From: Litoreibacter roseus
GTDB taxonomy: Bacteria > Pseudomonadota > Alphaproteobacteria > Rhodobacterales > Rhodobacteraceae
Length of the DNA stretch: 64,000 bases
Direction of reading: 5' to 3'
NCBI RefSeq assembly: GCF_009811795.1
Contig: NZ_BLJE01000001.1
Span: 434,001-498,000 of the forward strand
A program made the translations under genes and the position numbers. The notes under the pieces are model-generated. The model ran no database searches and was not told the origin of the DNA. It saw only the letters and a list, made by a program, of their open reading frames with translations. Positions within the stretch are counted from its first letter, which is position 1. Every line of letters begins with the position of its first letter. This document shows positions 9,769 to 18,788 of the stretch, piece by piece.

Positions 9769-10701
9769 TCAGGGAAGTCCCAGCGCCTTCAGGATGTCCG
9801 GGCGCCACGTATCTGTTTCGGGATCATAGGCCCGGAAATTTGCGCCAAAGCCCCAGTGACACCAACCGATGCCTGCGGTGTCTGCGGCGTCCACGACAGC
9901 CCGGATCCAAGGGGCGCGATCAGCATCCGGGATCACGTTATGCACCCCGAATTCGCCCAGAAAGACGGGGTTTCCCAGATCCGGGATGGCGGTTATGTCC
10001 CTGGTGACCTCTGCAATTTCTTCCTGAGTAACGGGCGCGCGATAGGGCATGTCGCGGCCGACCCAGGTGGCGCGCTGATGGGTGAAATCAAACGGTCCGT
10101 AGTAGTGGAAGGTAAAGGCCACCGCGCCGTCCCTTGGCTTCAGCTTGCGCATTTCGGCGATAGTCCCCCAGCGGCCGCCGGACAGGATCACCCAGCGATC
10201 CGGATGGTCCGCGCGAATAATTGGCAGTACCCGGTCGTAGAGCGCGTCGGCCCTGGCCGTGGTCAACTGGTCGTTGGGCTCGTTGATCAGCTCGAACATC
10301 AGCGCGGGCGGCCAGCCTGCATAGTGCTGCGACAACTCCGCCCAGATCGCCACGAACGTATCGGCCTGGCCCTCGGGATCATCCATCAATTCTTCGAAAT
10401 GGTGCAGATCCAAAATGACCTGCAGTCCCTGATCCAGAGCGCGCTGGATAATTCCGTCCACACGTCTGAGAAGCGCCGGCGCAATGCCATCATCATAATA
10501 GGCCGAGAAGCGAACAGGCAGCCGGATCGTGTCGAACCCGGCATCCGCGATCGCGTCGATGTGGTTGTCCTCGATCACGTAGCGCCATGCACCCTCGTAG
10601 GGGGCGTCGAGCCCGTTGGACAGGTTCATGCAGCGCTCGATCGGAAGAGCCTGCGCGGGCAGGGCAAGCAAAGCGCAAAACATCGCGATCCATCGTTTCA
10701 T
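9769..10701 (-). CDS. Secreted glycoside hydrolase family 5 (cellulase-like)
   Basis: 310-aa protein with a signal peptide (MKRWIAMFCALLALPAQA) and a GH5 TIM-barrel catalytic domain. The general acid/base is E141 in FELINEPNDQ and the nucleophile is E250 in VFLGEFGVHN; HFEE near residues 101-104 and HYYGP near 199-203 also fit the family. It should cleave beta-1,4-linked glucan or a related polysaccharide in periplasm or medium. GGAGGG precedes the ATG. It is transcribed away from dnaE with only 37 bases between start codons. Substrate unknown; there is no polysaccharide-use cluster nearby. Confidence 0.88.
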   Translation of the reverse strand: MKRWIAMFCALLALPAQALPIERCMNLSNGLDAPYEGAWRYVIEDNHIDAIADAGFDTIRLPVRFSAYYDDGIAPALLRRVDGIIQRALDQGLQVILDLHHFEELMDDPEGQADTFVAIWAELSQHYAGWPPALMFELINEPNDQLTTARADALYDRVLPIIRADHPDRWVILSGGRWGTIAEMRKLKPRDGAVAFTFHYYGPFDFTHQRATWVGRDMPYRAPVTQEEIAEVTRDITAIPDLGNPVFLGEFGVHNVIPDADRAPWIRAVVDAADTAGIGWCHWGFGANFRAYDPETDTWRPDILKALGLP

Positions 10702-10738
10702 GGTTTTCCCTCCTGCGGTCCTTCGCTACGCTTCTGAT

Positions 10739-13700
10739 ATGGCTCAGACACCCCGATTCATCCACCTTCGCTTGCATACGGAATATTCACTTTTGGAAGG
10801 GGCGGTCCGCGTCAAGGCACTGCCCGGCATGTGCGTGGACACCAAAATGCCCGCCGTTGCGATTACCGACACCAACAACATGTTCGCGGCGCTGGAGTTC
10901 TCTGAATACGCCAGCGGGGCAGGGGTGCAGCCTATCATCGGCTGTCAGGTTGATCTGGCTTACGAGACCGCCGCGCCGGGCGAGAAGACGAAACCGCCCG
11001 CGCCCGTTGTTTTGTTGGCGCAAAACGAGGCGGGCTATGAGAACCTCATGCGGCTCAACTCCTGCGCCTATCTCGACAAGGGCGGGGATACGGTGCAAGT
11101 CACCATGGCCGAACTGGTCCAGTATTCCGACGGGTTGATCTGCCTGTCGGGCGGGCCGGACGGGCCGATCGGGCGGCTCTTGCGGGCGGGCCAAATGCAG
11201 AAGGCCGAGGCACTGCTGCGTCAGTTCGCAGACATCTATCCCAACAGGCTCTATGTGGAATTGCAGCGCCATCCCGGCGAGGACGGTTTGCCCGACGCAG
11301 AAAAACAGTCTGAACGCGGTCATATTGAACTGGCCTATGCGCTGGAATTGCCGCTGGTTGCCACCAACGATGTCTATTTCCCGAAAACGCAGATGTATGA
11401 GGCCCATGATGCGCTGATCTGCATCGCGGAAGGCGCATATGTCGATCAACAGGAAGAGCGCCGCCGTCTGACGCCCCAGCACTATTTCAAAAGCCCCGAA
11501 GAGATGGCGACCCTGTTCGCCGATCTGCCCGAGGCGCTGGAAAACACCGTCGAAATCGCCCGGCGCTGCGCCTTCAAGGCCTACAAGCGCGACCCGATCC
11601 TGCCGAAATTTGCCGATGACGAGGTGGAGGAACTGCGCCGTCAGGCCATCGCTGGCCTGAAGGACAGGCTCGCCGTCATTCCCCATGCGGCCCCCGTGGA
11701 AGAGTACGAGAAGCGGCTGGAGTTCGAGCTGGGCATTATCGAAGGCATGGGGTTCCCGGGGTACTTTCTGATCGTGGCCGACTTCATCAAGTGGGCCAAG
11801 GATCAAAACATTCCCGTCGGACCCGGTCGGGGATCCGGCGCGGGGTCTCTGGTGGCCTACGCGCTGACAATCACCGACCTCGACCCCCTGCGCTATTCGC
11901 TTCTGTTCGAGCGGTTCCTGAACCCCGAGCGGGTGTCCATGCCCGATTTCGACATTGATTTTTGCATGGACCGGCGGGAAGAGGTGATCCGCTACGTGCA
12001 AGAGAAATACGGGCGCGACAAGGTGGGCCAGATCATCACCTTCGGTGCGCTCTTGTCGAAGGCTGCCGTGCGTGACATCGGGCGCGTGCTGCAGATGCCT
12101 TACGGGCAGGTGGACCGCCTGTCCAAGATGATCCCGGTCGAGGGCGTCAAGCCGGTCAGCATCGAAAAGGCGCTCGCCGATGAGCCAAAGCTGCGGGAAG
12201 AGGCACGACAGGAAGAGGTCGTCGCGCGCCTTCTGGACTACGGCCAGCAGGTCGAGGGCTTGCTCAGAAACGCCTCGACCCACGCGGCGGGCGTCGTGAT
12301 CGGGGACAGGCCACTGGATCGGTTGGTGCCGCTTTACCAAGACCCGCGCTCGGACATGCCTGCCACCCAGTTCAACATGAAATGGGTGGAGCAGGCGGGC
12401 CTTGTGAAGTTCGACTTTCTCGGACTGAAGACCCTGACCGTTATTCAGAACGCGCTGGACCTTCTGAAACAGCGCGGCATCGAGATCGACATCGGGGCTA
12501 TCCCGCTGGATGACAAGAAATCCTACGATCTCTACGCCTCGGCCAAGACCGTTGCTGTGTTTCAGGTGGAAAGCTCGGGCATGATGGACGCGCTCCGGCG
12601 CATGAAGCCCACCTGTATTGAGGACATCGTGGCTCTTGTGGCGCTCTACCGCCCTGGTCCGATGGAAAACATCCCGACCTATTGCGAGGTCAAGAACGGC
12701 CAGAAGGAATTGGAGTCCATCCATCCCCTGATCGACCATATTCTGGCCGAAACCCAGGGCATCATCGTCTATCAGGAACAGGTGATGGAAATCGCGCAGG
12801 TCATGGCGGGCTATTCCCTTGGCGGGGCCGATCTTCTGCGCCGCGCCATGGGCAAGAAGATCAAGGAGGCGATGGACGCCGAGCGCCCGAAATTCGAAGC
12901 AGGCGCCAAGGCCAATGGCGTGGACGCCAAGAAAGCGCGGGAGGTGTTCGACCTTCTGGAGAAATTCGCCAACTACGGCTTCAACAAATCTCACGCGGCC
13001 GCCTATGCTGTCGTCAGCTATCAGACCGCATGGCTCAAAGCCAACCACCCGGTTGAATTCATGGCCGGTGTGATGAATTGCGATATCCACCTCACCGACA
13101 AGCTGGGCGTCTACAAGGAAGAGATCACCAAGACGCTCGGGATCGAGATCGTGCCGCCTTGCGTGAACCGGTCCGAGGCGACGTTCAGTGTCAGCGAGGG
13201 CAAAGTGGTCTACGCGCTGGGCGGTCTGAAGAACGTGGGCGTCGAGGCGATGCGCCTGATCACAGACGCACGCGGCGATCAGCCCTTCGCGACGCTGTTC
13301 GATCTGGCCCGCCGGGTGGACCTGAAGCGTGTGGGCAAGCGCCCGCTGGAGATGCTGGCCCGCGCAGGCGCTTTTGATCAGTTGGATCCCAACCGCAGGC
13401 GCGTCTTCGACAGTCTGGATGCGCTCAGCAACTACTCTGCCGCGATCCACGAACAGCGCAACTCCAATCAAGTGTCGCTTTTCGGCGAGGCGGGCGCTGA
13501 TCTGCCCGAACCGCGTCTCAGCCCGGTCGAGGATTGGCTGCCCAATGAGCGCCTCAGCGAAGAACACACCGCCGTGGGCTTCTACTTGTCCGGCCACCCG
13601 CTCGACGACTACATGATCGCCCTGAAGCGCAAGGGCGTGCTGACCTTGGCAGAGGTCGAGGAAAAGGTGCAGGGCGGTCCCTTCGTGGCGAAACTTGCAG

Positions 13701-14185
13701 GCTCCATCGCGGGGCGGCAGGATCGGAAATCCGCCCGCGGCAATCGGTTCGCCTTCGTGCAAGCCTCTGATCCGACAGGGCTTTACGAGGTCACAGTCTT
13801 TTCCGACACGCTAGAAGCATCGGGCGAGCACATGACCTCGGGCGCCAATGTGGTCCTGACCGTGGAGGCCACGCAGGAGGCCGAGCAATTGAAACTTCTG
13901 TGCCGCGGGGCCCAGCCAATCGATGGGGCGGTGACCGATATGGGGTCCATGGGCCTGCGCATTTTCGTGGACAGCGATGCGGCCATCCCGTCCATCGCTT
14001 CCGTCCTCGAACGCTCGGCCAGCGACAAGAGCATCCGCGCGCGTGGGCCGGTGTCCTTGTGTCTGATGGACCCAGAGTTGCCCGGCGAGGTCGAGGTCAA
14101 TCTGGGCACCAGCTTTGCCGTGAACCCGAAGGTCAAAGGCGCGCTGAAATCCTTGGGCGGCGTCGTTATGGTGGAAGAAGTCTAG
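10739..14185 (+). CDS. dnaE: DNA polymerase III subunit alpha (DnaE)
   Basis: 1148-aa replicative polymerase, normal length for DnaE1. The N-terminal PHP domain starts with FIHLRLHTEYSLLEGA; the polymerase palm has GPGRGSGAGSLVAY (361-374) and the catalytic MPDFDIDF (D403, D405); a helix-hairpin-helix region follows and the C-terminus has the OB-fold/tau-binding part. I use the ATG at 10739; an upstream in-frame start would add 41 residues that overlap the divergent GH5 gene and do not resemble DnaE. Any dedicated promoter must lie within the GH5 gene because the gap is 37 bases. Confidence 0.97.
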   Translation: MAQTPRFIHLRLHTEYSLLEGAVRVKALPGMCVDTKMPAVAITDTNNMFAALEFSEYASGAGVQPIIGCQVDLAYETAAPGEKTKPPAPVVLLAQNEAGYENLMRLNSCAYLDKGGDTVQVTMAELVQYSDGLICLSGGPDGPIGRLLRAGQMQKAEALLRQFADIYPNRLYVELQRHPGEDGLPDAEKQSERGHIELAYALELPLVATNDVYFPKTQMYEAHDALICIAEGAYVDQQEERRRLTPQHYFKSPEEMATLFADLPEALENTVEIARRCAFKAYKRDPILPKFADDEVEELRRQAIAGLKDRLAVIPHAAPVEEYEKRLEFELGIIEGMGFPGYFLIVADFIKWAKDQNIPVGPGRGSGAGSLVAYALTITDLDPLRYSLLFERFLNPERVSMPDFDIDFCMDRREEVIRYVQEKYGRDKVGQIITFGALLSKAAVRDIGRVLQMPYGQVDRLSKMIPVEGVKPVSIEKALADEPKLREEARQEEVVARLLDYGQQVEGLLRNASTHAAGVVIGDRPLDRLVPLYQDPRSDMPATQFNMKWVEQAGLVKFDFLGLKTLTVIQNALDLLKQRGIEIDIGAIPLDDKKSYDLYASAKTVAVFQVESSGMMDALRRMKPTCIEDIVALVALYRPGPMENIPTYCEVKNGQKELESIHPLIDHILAETQGIIVYQEQVMEIAQVMAGYSLGGADLLRRAMGKKIKEAMDAERPKFEAGAKANGVDAKKAREVFDLLEKFANYGFNKSHAAAYAVVSYQTAWLKANHPVEFMAGVMNCDIHLTDKLGVYKEEITKTLGIEIVPPCVNRSEATFSVSEGKVVYALGGLKNVGVEAMRLITDARGDQPFATLFDLARRVDLKRVGKRPLEMLARAGAFDQLDPNRRRVFDSLDALSNYSAAIHEQRNSNQVSLFGEAGADLPEPRLSPVEDWLPNERLSEEHTAVGFYLSGHPLDDYMIALKRKGVLTLAEVEEKVQGGPFVAKLAGSIAGRQDRKSARGNRFAFVQASDPTGLYEVTVFSDTLEASGEHMTSGANVVLTVEATQEAEQLKLLCRGAQPIDGAVTDMGSMGLRIFVDSDAAIPSIASVLERSASDKSIRARGPVSLCLMDPELPGEVEVNLGTSFAVNPKVKGALKSLGGVVMVEEV

Positions 14186-14227
14186 GGGACATCACCGCGC
14201 CACCCGCGGGCAGCGCGGCAAAATCAT

Positions 14228-15517
14228 TCAGGGCGTCAGCTTGTGGATCATTCCTTCATCCACCGCCGCGTAGAGGCTACCATCCGGCCCCAGAACCAGC
14301 GACCGGAACCGACCGGGCTCCATCGGCAGGGTCATCTCGGTGACGTCAACAACCGCCGTGCCCTCCTCGGACAACTCGATCACGTCAATCCGTTGGCCAA
14401 TCGGCGTGCCGCCGAACCCGATGCCCATAACGCCCACGACCATATGACCGTTCCAGTCCCCCCACTGATCGCCGGTCAGGAACTCCGCCGACGAGGTGCC
14501 TTGGGATAGTCCATTGTTGTTCCAGATCGGCGGCATGGCGTCGGGATAAGTGACAAAATCCGTCATCGGCATGAACGCTGCCCGTTCAAACGGGTTCATC
14601 CCTTCCAGCTGGTTGGGCATGTAGCCGCAGTATTCGTCCGGACAGTCCCCGCGCCCGGCCATGTTCGGGCGGGGATCCCACCCGCCATTGCCACCATTGG
14701 CCAGCACCGTGATCTCATCGGAATGCCACGGGCCGTGTTCTGCCACGATAGGCGTGCTTGTCTCGGGATGGAACGCGATGCCCTGCACATTGCGATGCCC
14801 GTAAGTGTAAGTGCGCGGGTCAAACCCCTCGGGTGGCGCATTGTCCGGCGCGGCGTTGCCATCGCCATCAATCCGCAGGATCTTGCTGCCCATGAGCGTC
14901 GGACTTTGCGGCACAGCACTGTTGTGGTTGTCGCCCGTCGTCACATAGAGAAACCCGTCGCCCGCATTGAACCGCAGACGCCCCCCATTATGCGCACCCG
15001 GCCCGCCGAAGGGGTGATCAGAGGACGCCACCTTGTAGGGGATGTCATCGACGATATCGGTTCGATCGGCGACGTTGGTCAGGTCCTCACTCACCGTCAT
15101 CCGCATCACGCGGTTGGTCTGCGGCTCGGACAGGTTGGAGGTGGAGTAGACATAGATCGTCCGGTTGTCGGCAAAGCCCGGATCGACAGCGACCCCATTC
15201 ATCCCGGCCTGTCCTTCGCAGAACAGGTCATCGGCGGTCGTCGCATAGCCGTCGCTGCCGCTCATCCCGAGCAGGGCGTTGACTTCACCCGAGGGTAGCA
15301 TCACCGACAGACCCTGGCATTTTTCCGTAAAGAACATGGTCCCGTCCGGCAGGAACGCCATATCCCACGGGTCCTGCAAATCAGACAGAACAACGGAATG
15401 GGTCAGGCTGGTCGTGTTCGGCCCGGTCTGCGCCATGGCCTGCGGCGCAAGCGCCAAAGCTGCGGCTGCAAGCGCGCCATACGAGAATGTGGATAAAACA
15501 CTTTGTTGGTTAATCAT
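14228..15517 (-). CDS. PQQ-dependent sugar dehydrogenase family (glucose/sorbosone dehydrogenase-like)
   Basis: 429-aa secreted protein with a signal peptide ending near AMAQT. It has the six-bladed beta-propeller features of soluble glucose/sorbosone dehydrogenases: DLQDPWDMAFLPDGTMFFTEK, a GPGAHNGGRLRFNAGDGFLYVTTGD block, GHRNVQGIAFHP and AEHGPWHSDEI. The family oxidises aldoses in the periplasm using PQQ, but many members have unknown substrate. GGAGG precedes the ATG. Single gene, convergent with dnaE with 42 bases between the ends. Confidence 0.85.
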   Translation of the reverse strand: MINQQSVLSTFSYGALAAAALALAPQAMAQTGPNTTSLTHSVVLSDLQDPWDMAFLPDGTMFFTEKCQGLSVMLPSGEVNALLGMSGSDGYATTADDLFCEGQAGMNGVAVDPGFADNRTIYVYSTSNLSEPQTNRVMRMTVSEDLTNVADRTDIVDDIPYKVASSDHPFGGPGAHNGGRLRFNAGDGFLYVTTGDNHNSAVPQSPTLMGSKILRIDGDGNAAPDNAPPEGFDPRTYTYGHRNVQGIAFHPETSTPIVAEHGPWHSDEITVLANGGNGGWDPRPNMAGRGDCPDEYCGYMPNQLEGMNPFERAAFMPMTDFVTYPDAMPPIWNNNGLSQGTSSAEFLTGDQWGDWNGHMVVGVMGIGFGGTPIGQRIDVIELSEEGTAVVDVTEMTLPMEPGRFRSLVLGPDGSLYAAVDEGMIHKLTP

Positions 15518-15864
15518 CGCAATACCTCCCTATGCACTTTCGGTGCTCTGGCCCAACGCCCGCACCGATCGTTGGCCTCGGATACATTTCACGAGTTCTC
15601 AGAGCGTAGACCTCCGGCCGGACCACATCAAACAAATTTAAAACAAGGTCAGGGACTTAGACGTTTCCCGGCAAAAGTGCGCTGGCAGATGGTGCCCGGC
15701 TCAGGGTGCCAGCACGACCTGTCGTAGCTCGCCGTCAGCGACATCGCGATGTAGATGCACCGCGCAGTATATGCGCTGTCCGCGGGTTGGGCTTCTTGCC
15801 TAGGATCCGTTCTACAGAGGCGGCGGTCACCTACACGAACGTAGTGTCACCCCGACCCCGGTTG
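15518..15864. other. Intergenic region, no convincing gene
   Basis: 347 bases holding the promoter side of the sugar dehydrogenase gene and the 3' side of the dioxygenase gene. I see no intact gene. A 32-codon minus-strand open stretch (15701-15799) without a start codon encodes RIYCAVHLHRDVADGELR, which reads like coding sequence and may be a gene remnant; I cannot assign it to a family. Confidence 0.4.
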
Positions 15865-16692
15865 CTAATTTCCACCAACATTACGCGGGCTGTTGTCGAG
15901 GGACACGTCGTCCCCCTTGGGCCGGGGGTGATGTGTCCAGCGCCCGGACGGATCGCTGCCCCGGCAGACGATTGCCTCGACGCCCACAGCCCAGTTTTCA
16001 TCCGTGACCTCGACCTCAGGCGGGCAGTAGCGCAACGTCAGCCCACAACGGCGCCGGTCAGAGCTGTTGGGCTGTGAGCCGTGCACCAGCATATCCGCGT
16101 GTAGCGAGACCTGCCCAGCGGTCAGCGCATTGACAAAAGGCGCGCCCATCGCGTCGGCGCCCGCCGTCTCATACTGCAGCACCGCATCCGCACCGGCGGT
16201 CTCGAATGTCAGATGACCCTTGTCATGGGTGCGCGGCAAAAAACGCATCGCCGCGTTTTCCGCATCCGCATCGTCAATCGCCAGCCAAACCGTGACCGTG
16301 CGCGCCGGTGTCAGCTTCCAGAACGACGCGTCCTGATGCCATGGAACGGCTTTGGGGTCGTGGGGCATCTTGCAGAAGAAATGCGATGCCCAGCATATGA
16401 TATCCGGGCCGATAAGATCTTCCACCAGATCAAGGATCCGGGGCTCCGTGCAGATGTCCCAAATCCCTTGGCAGCGGGCCTGATAACAGTTGATGGAATA
16501 GGCCCCCGTCTTGGGCACCTGCGCAAGCAGACCATCGAAATAGCTGCGGTTCTGCTTGGCTTCGTCAGCGGAATAGACCGGGAGCGGGCTGATAAACCCC
16601 TCGGCATTGTAATGCGCGATCTGCTCAGAGGTCAGCGTTTGCGGGCGCTTCGTCGGGACAGGGGCAAATTTCAGATCAAGATCGGGGGTCAT
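15865..16692 (-). CDS. Phytanoyl-CoA dioxygenase (PhyH) family protein
   Basis: 275-aa non-haem Fe(II)/2-oxoglutarate oxygenase. The metal-binding HQD (PWHQDASFW, about residues 143-151) and a distal histidine (LVHGSQPN) give the expected HxD...H triad, and an arginine (RRCGLTLRY) is placed to bind 2-oxoglutarate. I start at the ATG at 16692; the longer frame uses a TTG ten codons upstream. It is divergent from an AraC-type regulator about 80 bases away, which probably controls it. The substrate cannot be deduced; relatives hydroxylate lipids, ectoine and small natural products. Confidence 0.85.
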   Translation of the reverse strand: MTPDLDLKFAPVPTKRPQTLTSEQIAHYNAEGFISPLPVYSADEAKQNRSYFDGLLAQVPKTGAYSINCYQARCQGIWDICTEPRILDLVEDLIGPDIICWASHFFCKMPHDPKAVPWHQDASFWKLTPARTVTVWLAIDDADAENAAMRFLPRTHDKGHLTFETAGADAVLQYETAGADAMGAPFVNALTAGQVSLHADMLVHGSQPNSSDRRRCGLTLRYCPPEVEVTDENWAVGVEAIVCRGSDPSGRWTHHPRPKGDDVSLDNSPRNVGGN

Positions 16693-16773
16693 GGGGAAGG
16701 CTCTTTCTAGCGACGGCACCAATCACCCTAGAGGGTCCAAAATCTGTAAGCAGTGTTCCAGAACGCCTTTTTG

Positions 16774-17640
16774 ATGCACTATATTGATATGATGCCCAAC
16801 AGAACACTCAAGGCTTCGGATTATCTGCGGGGGCAAGAGGCCTTCCACCTTGCCCGCTGCCCCTTGAGCCAAGCGCGGCCCGCATTGACCCATGACCACG
16901 ACTTTTACGAGATCTTCTGGGTGGAGGCCGGATCAGCCGAGCACATGGTCAACGGACAGACCTCACGCCTTGCCTCCGGCACCGCCGTCTTCATTCGCCC
17001 GGCCGACACCCATGCGCTGTGGCGGCGGCGACACCCCGCGACCGTCCTGAACCTAATGTTTCGGGCCGAGACGCTTGATGCCCTGCGCCAGCGCTACCAT
17101 GGCCAATTCGCCGCGCCGTTTTTCTGGACCAAGACCGCGCAGCCCGAAACGCATCAGTTCGATCCCGCACAGCAGACGGATATGTTCCGTGATCTGGCCC
17201 GGCTCTTCGACGGCCCCCGCACGCTCGCCCGGCTGGATGGTTTTCTGCTGCGCTTGATGGCATCGGAAAGCGTCAAATCCGACGACACGCCAGATTTGCC
17301 GCCATGGCTGAGAACCGCGCTGACGCAAGTCGACAATCCCGCACATCTGCGCCGGGGCGCGCGGGGACTGTCTGACGCGGCGGGCCGCTCCCATGAACAT
17401 GTCTGCCGGGTCGTGAAGGACCGCTTGGGCAAGACCGCCTCCGAAGTGATGAACGAGCGGCGCATGGCCTTCGCCGCGCGGGCGTTGCTGACCACCGACT
17501 GCCCCATCGCCGAGATCGCAGAGCTGTGCGGCCTCGAGAATAAAAGCTATTTCTACCGCCTGTTTCGCGCGCAGCACGGCATGACACCCCGCGCCTACCG
17601 GACACGAAACACCCGCGATCCCGTCAATCCAACCCGGTAA
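16774..17640 (+). CDS. AraC-family transcriptional regulator
   Basis: 288-aa regulator with an N-terminal cupin sensor domain (HDHDFYEIFWVEAGSAEHMVNG) and a C-terminal double helix-turn-helix AraC domain ending CGLENKSYFYRLFRAQHGMTPRAYR. The ATG at 16774 is preferred over an upstream GTG at 16753; ATGs at 16789 and 16792 are also possible. Divergent from the PhyH-family gene, so it is likely its activator. A small inverted repeat ACCCT-AG-AGGGT (16725-16736) lies between them and could be an operator. Confidence 0.88.
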   Translation: MHYIDMMPNRTLKASDYLRGQEAFHLARCPLSQARPALTHDHDFYEIFWVEAGSAEHMVNGQTSRLASGTAVFIRPADTHALWRRRHPATVLNLMFRAETLDALRQRYHGQFAAPFFWTKTAQPETHQFDPAQQTDMFRDLARLFDGPRTLARLDGFLLRLMASESVKSDDTPDLPPWLRTALTQVDNPAHLRRGARGLSDAAGRSHEHVCRVVKDRLGKTASEVMNERRMAFAARALLTTDCPIAEIAELCGLENKSYFYRLFRAQHGMTPRAYRTRNTRDPVNPTR

Positions 17641-17718
17641 AGCGCGCGCCGTCTTTCCTCCGTCCGGCCTATAAGGGATACTGTTCAACGCCCCATGCAC
17701 CTTTGAAGGAGCAGGACC

Positions 17719-18324
17719 TTGGCGAAATGTCTGATGCTGGACGTGGATGGCGTGCTCATTGACGGCCGTCCGGAGGATGCCCAACGCTGGGACCATACGC
17801 TTTACACGGATCTGGGGGTGGCTCCCGAAGATCTGGGTCGTATTTTCTTTGCACGGGACTGGCCGGACATCATCATTGGCAAAGCGGATCTCAAGCCTGC
17901 CTTGGCAGACGCTCTGATCCGGCTTCAGGCATCCGTCACAGCGCAAGAACTGATCGATTACTGGTTTGCAAAGGACGCCCGGATCGTCGTTCCCGTTTTG
18001 TCAGACGTCAGAGCCGCCAGAGCCAGCGGTCTGCCCGTGTACCTTGCAACCAATCAGGAGCATCTGCGCGCCGACCACCTGATGACCGCGATGGGTCTGG
18101 GGGCCGAGGTGGACGGAATGATCTATTCGGCAGCAGCAGGATTTCGCAAACCTCAACCGGAGTTCTATTCCTATGCGCGCAAGGTCACCGGGGTGGAACC
18201 TCACGAGATGCTTCTTGTCGATGATACGCCGGCCAATGTCGAAGGGGCTCTGGCGGCCGGATGGGACGCGATCCTGTGGGACGAAAGCGCGCAGCTTTCC
18301 GAGATTTTGCAAAATCGCGCCTGA
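17719..18324 (+). CDS. HAD-superfamily hydrolase
   Basis: 201-aa haloacid-dehalogenase-like phosphatase. Motif I is MLDVDGVLIDG (two Asp, residues 8 and 10 region), motif II the threonine in YLATNQE, motif III the lysine in GFRKPQPEFY and motif IV LLVDDTPANV. The start is TTG with GGAGCAGG upstream at suitable spacing. It belongs to the small phosphatase/phosphonatase branch; substrate unknown. Single gene convergent with slyX. Confidence 0.85.
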   Translation: MAKCLMLDVDGVLIDGRPEDAQRWDHTLYTDLGVAPEDLGRIFFARDWPDIIIGKADLKPALADALIRLQASVTAQELIDYWFAKDARIVVPVLSDVRAARASGLPVYLATNQEHLRADHLMTAMGLGAEVDGMIYSAAAGFRKPQPEFYSYARKVTGVEPHEMLLVDDTPANVEGALAAGWDAILWDESAQLSEILQNRA

Positions 18325-18435
18325 TACGAGCGCCGTCAGCAGGCACGCTCGATGCCAGCCCGCTGATTCAAGCGGTGATTACGGCACGGTCGGTCCGACG
18401 CGGCGCGCCGCCCGGCCGTGATCGAAAAAGCCCCC

Positions 18436-18639
18436 TCACCAATGGGGTGGTTTCTGATCCGCAAGAACCGCCGCGCCGCCCGCGTCCAGTTCGCGCTCGG
18501 CCTCGCGTTCCATCACCATCTGCATGCGCCGGGCCAGCCGTGTGATCTCGCGCTCCTGACGGGCGACGATGTCGGACAAATCTTCGACTGTCCGGGTCAG
18601 ATGGGCGATGCGTTCCTCCATTTGGGTGAGGTCGGTCAT
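18436..18639 (-). CDS. slyX: SlyX family protein
   Basis: 67-aa coiled-coil protein starting MTDLTQMEERIAHLTRTVED with heptad-like hydrophobic spacing through residue 45 and ending QKPPHW, close to the KPPHY tail typical of SlyX. Function in the family is not established. I place the start at the ATG at 18639; the longer frame upstream is not SlyX-like. Divergent from hisS; the gap between them holds an 11-bp periodic repeat. Confidence 0.85.
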   Translation of the reverse strand: MTDLTQMEERIAHLTRTVEDLSDIVARQEREITRLARRMQMVMEREAERELDAGGAAVLADQKPPHW

Positions 18640-18658
18640 TGGTAAGGCTCCCGCTGGG

Positions 18659-18708
18659 TCGGACAAAGGTCCGATGAAAGTCCGATAGAATTCCGATGGA
18701 TATCCGAT
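18659..18708. repeat. 11-bp-phased direct repeat between slyX and hisS
   Basis: TCCGAT occurs at 18670, 18681, 18692 and 18703, exactly 11 bases apart, and a related TCGGAC sits one further period upstream at 18659. Repeats phased at one helical turn put all sites on one face of the DNA. The array lies 20 bases upstream of slyX and about 80 bases upstream of hisS, so it could be an operator for a multimeric or cooperatively binding protein. Confidence 0.75.
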
Positions 18709-18788
18709 CCCGCATGTTGCGGCTTGCTTGCCCCTGCGGGCGGGCTTCGGTAAACGCATCGCAGTTCATATATCAGGACCCATCCCCG

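Noticed and set aside
10787-13762. A 991-codon open frame antisense to dnaE
   Set aside because: It lies wholly opposite a clear polymerase gene; long antisense frames are common in GC-rich DNA with this codon use, and the translation shows no recognisable family.
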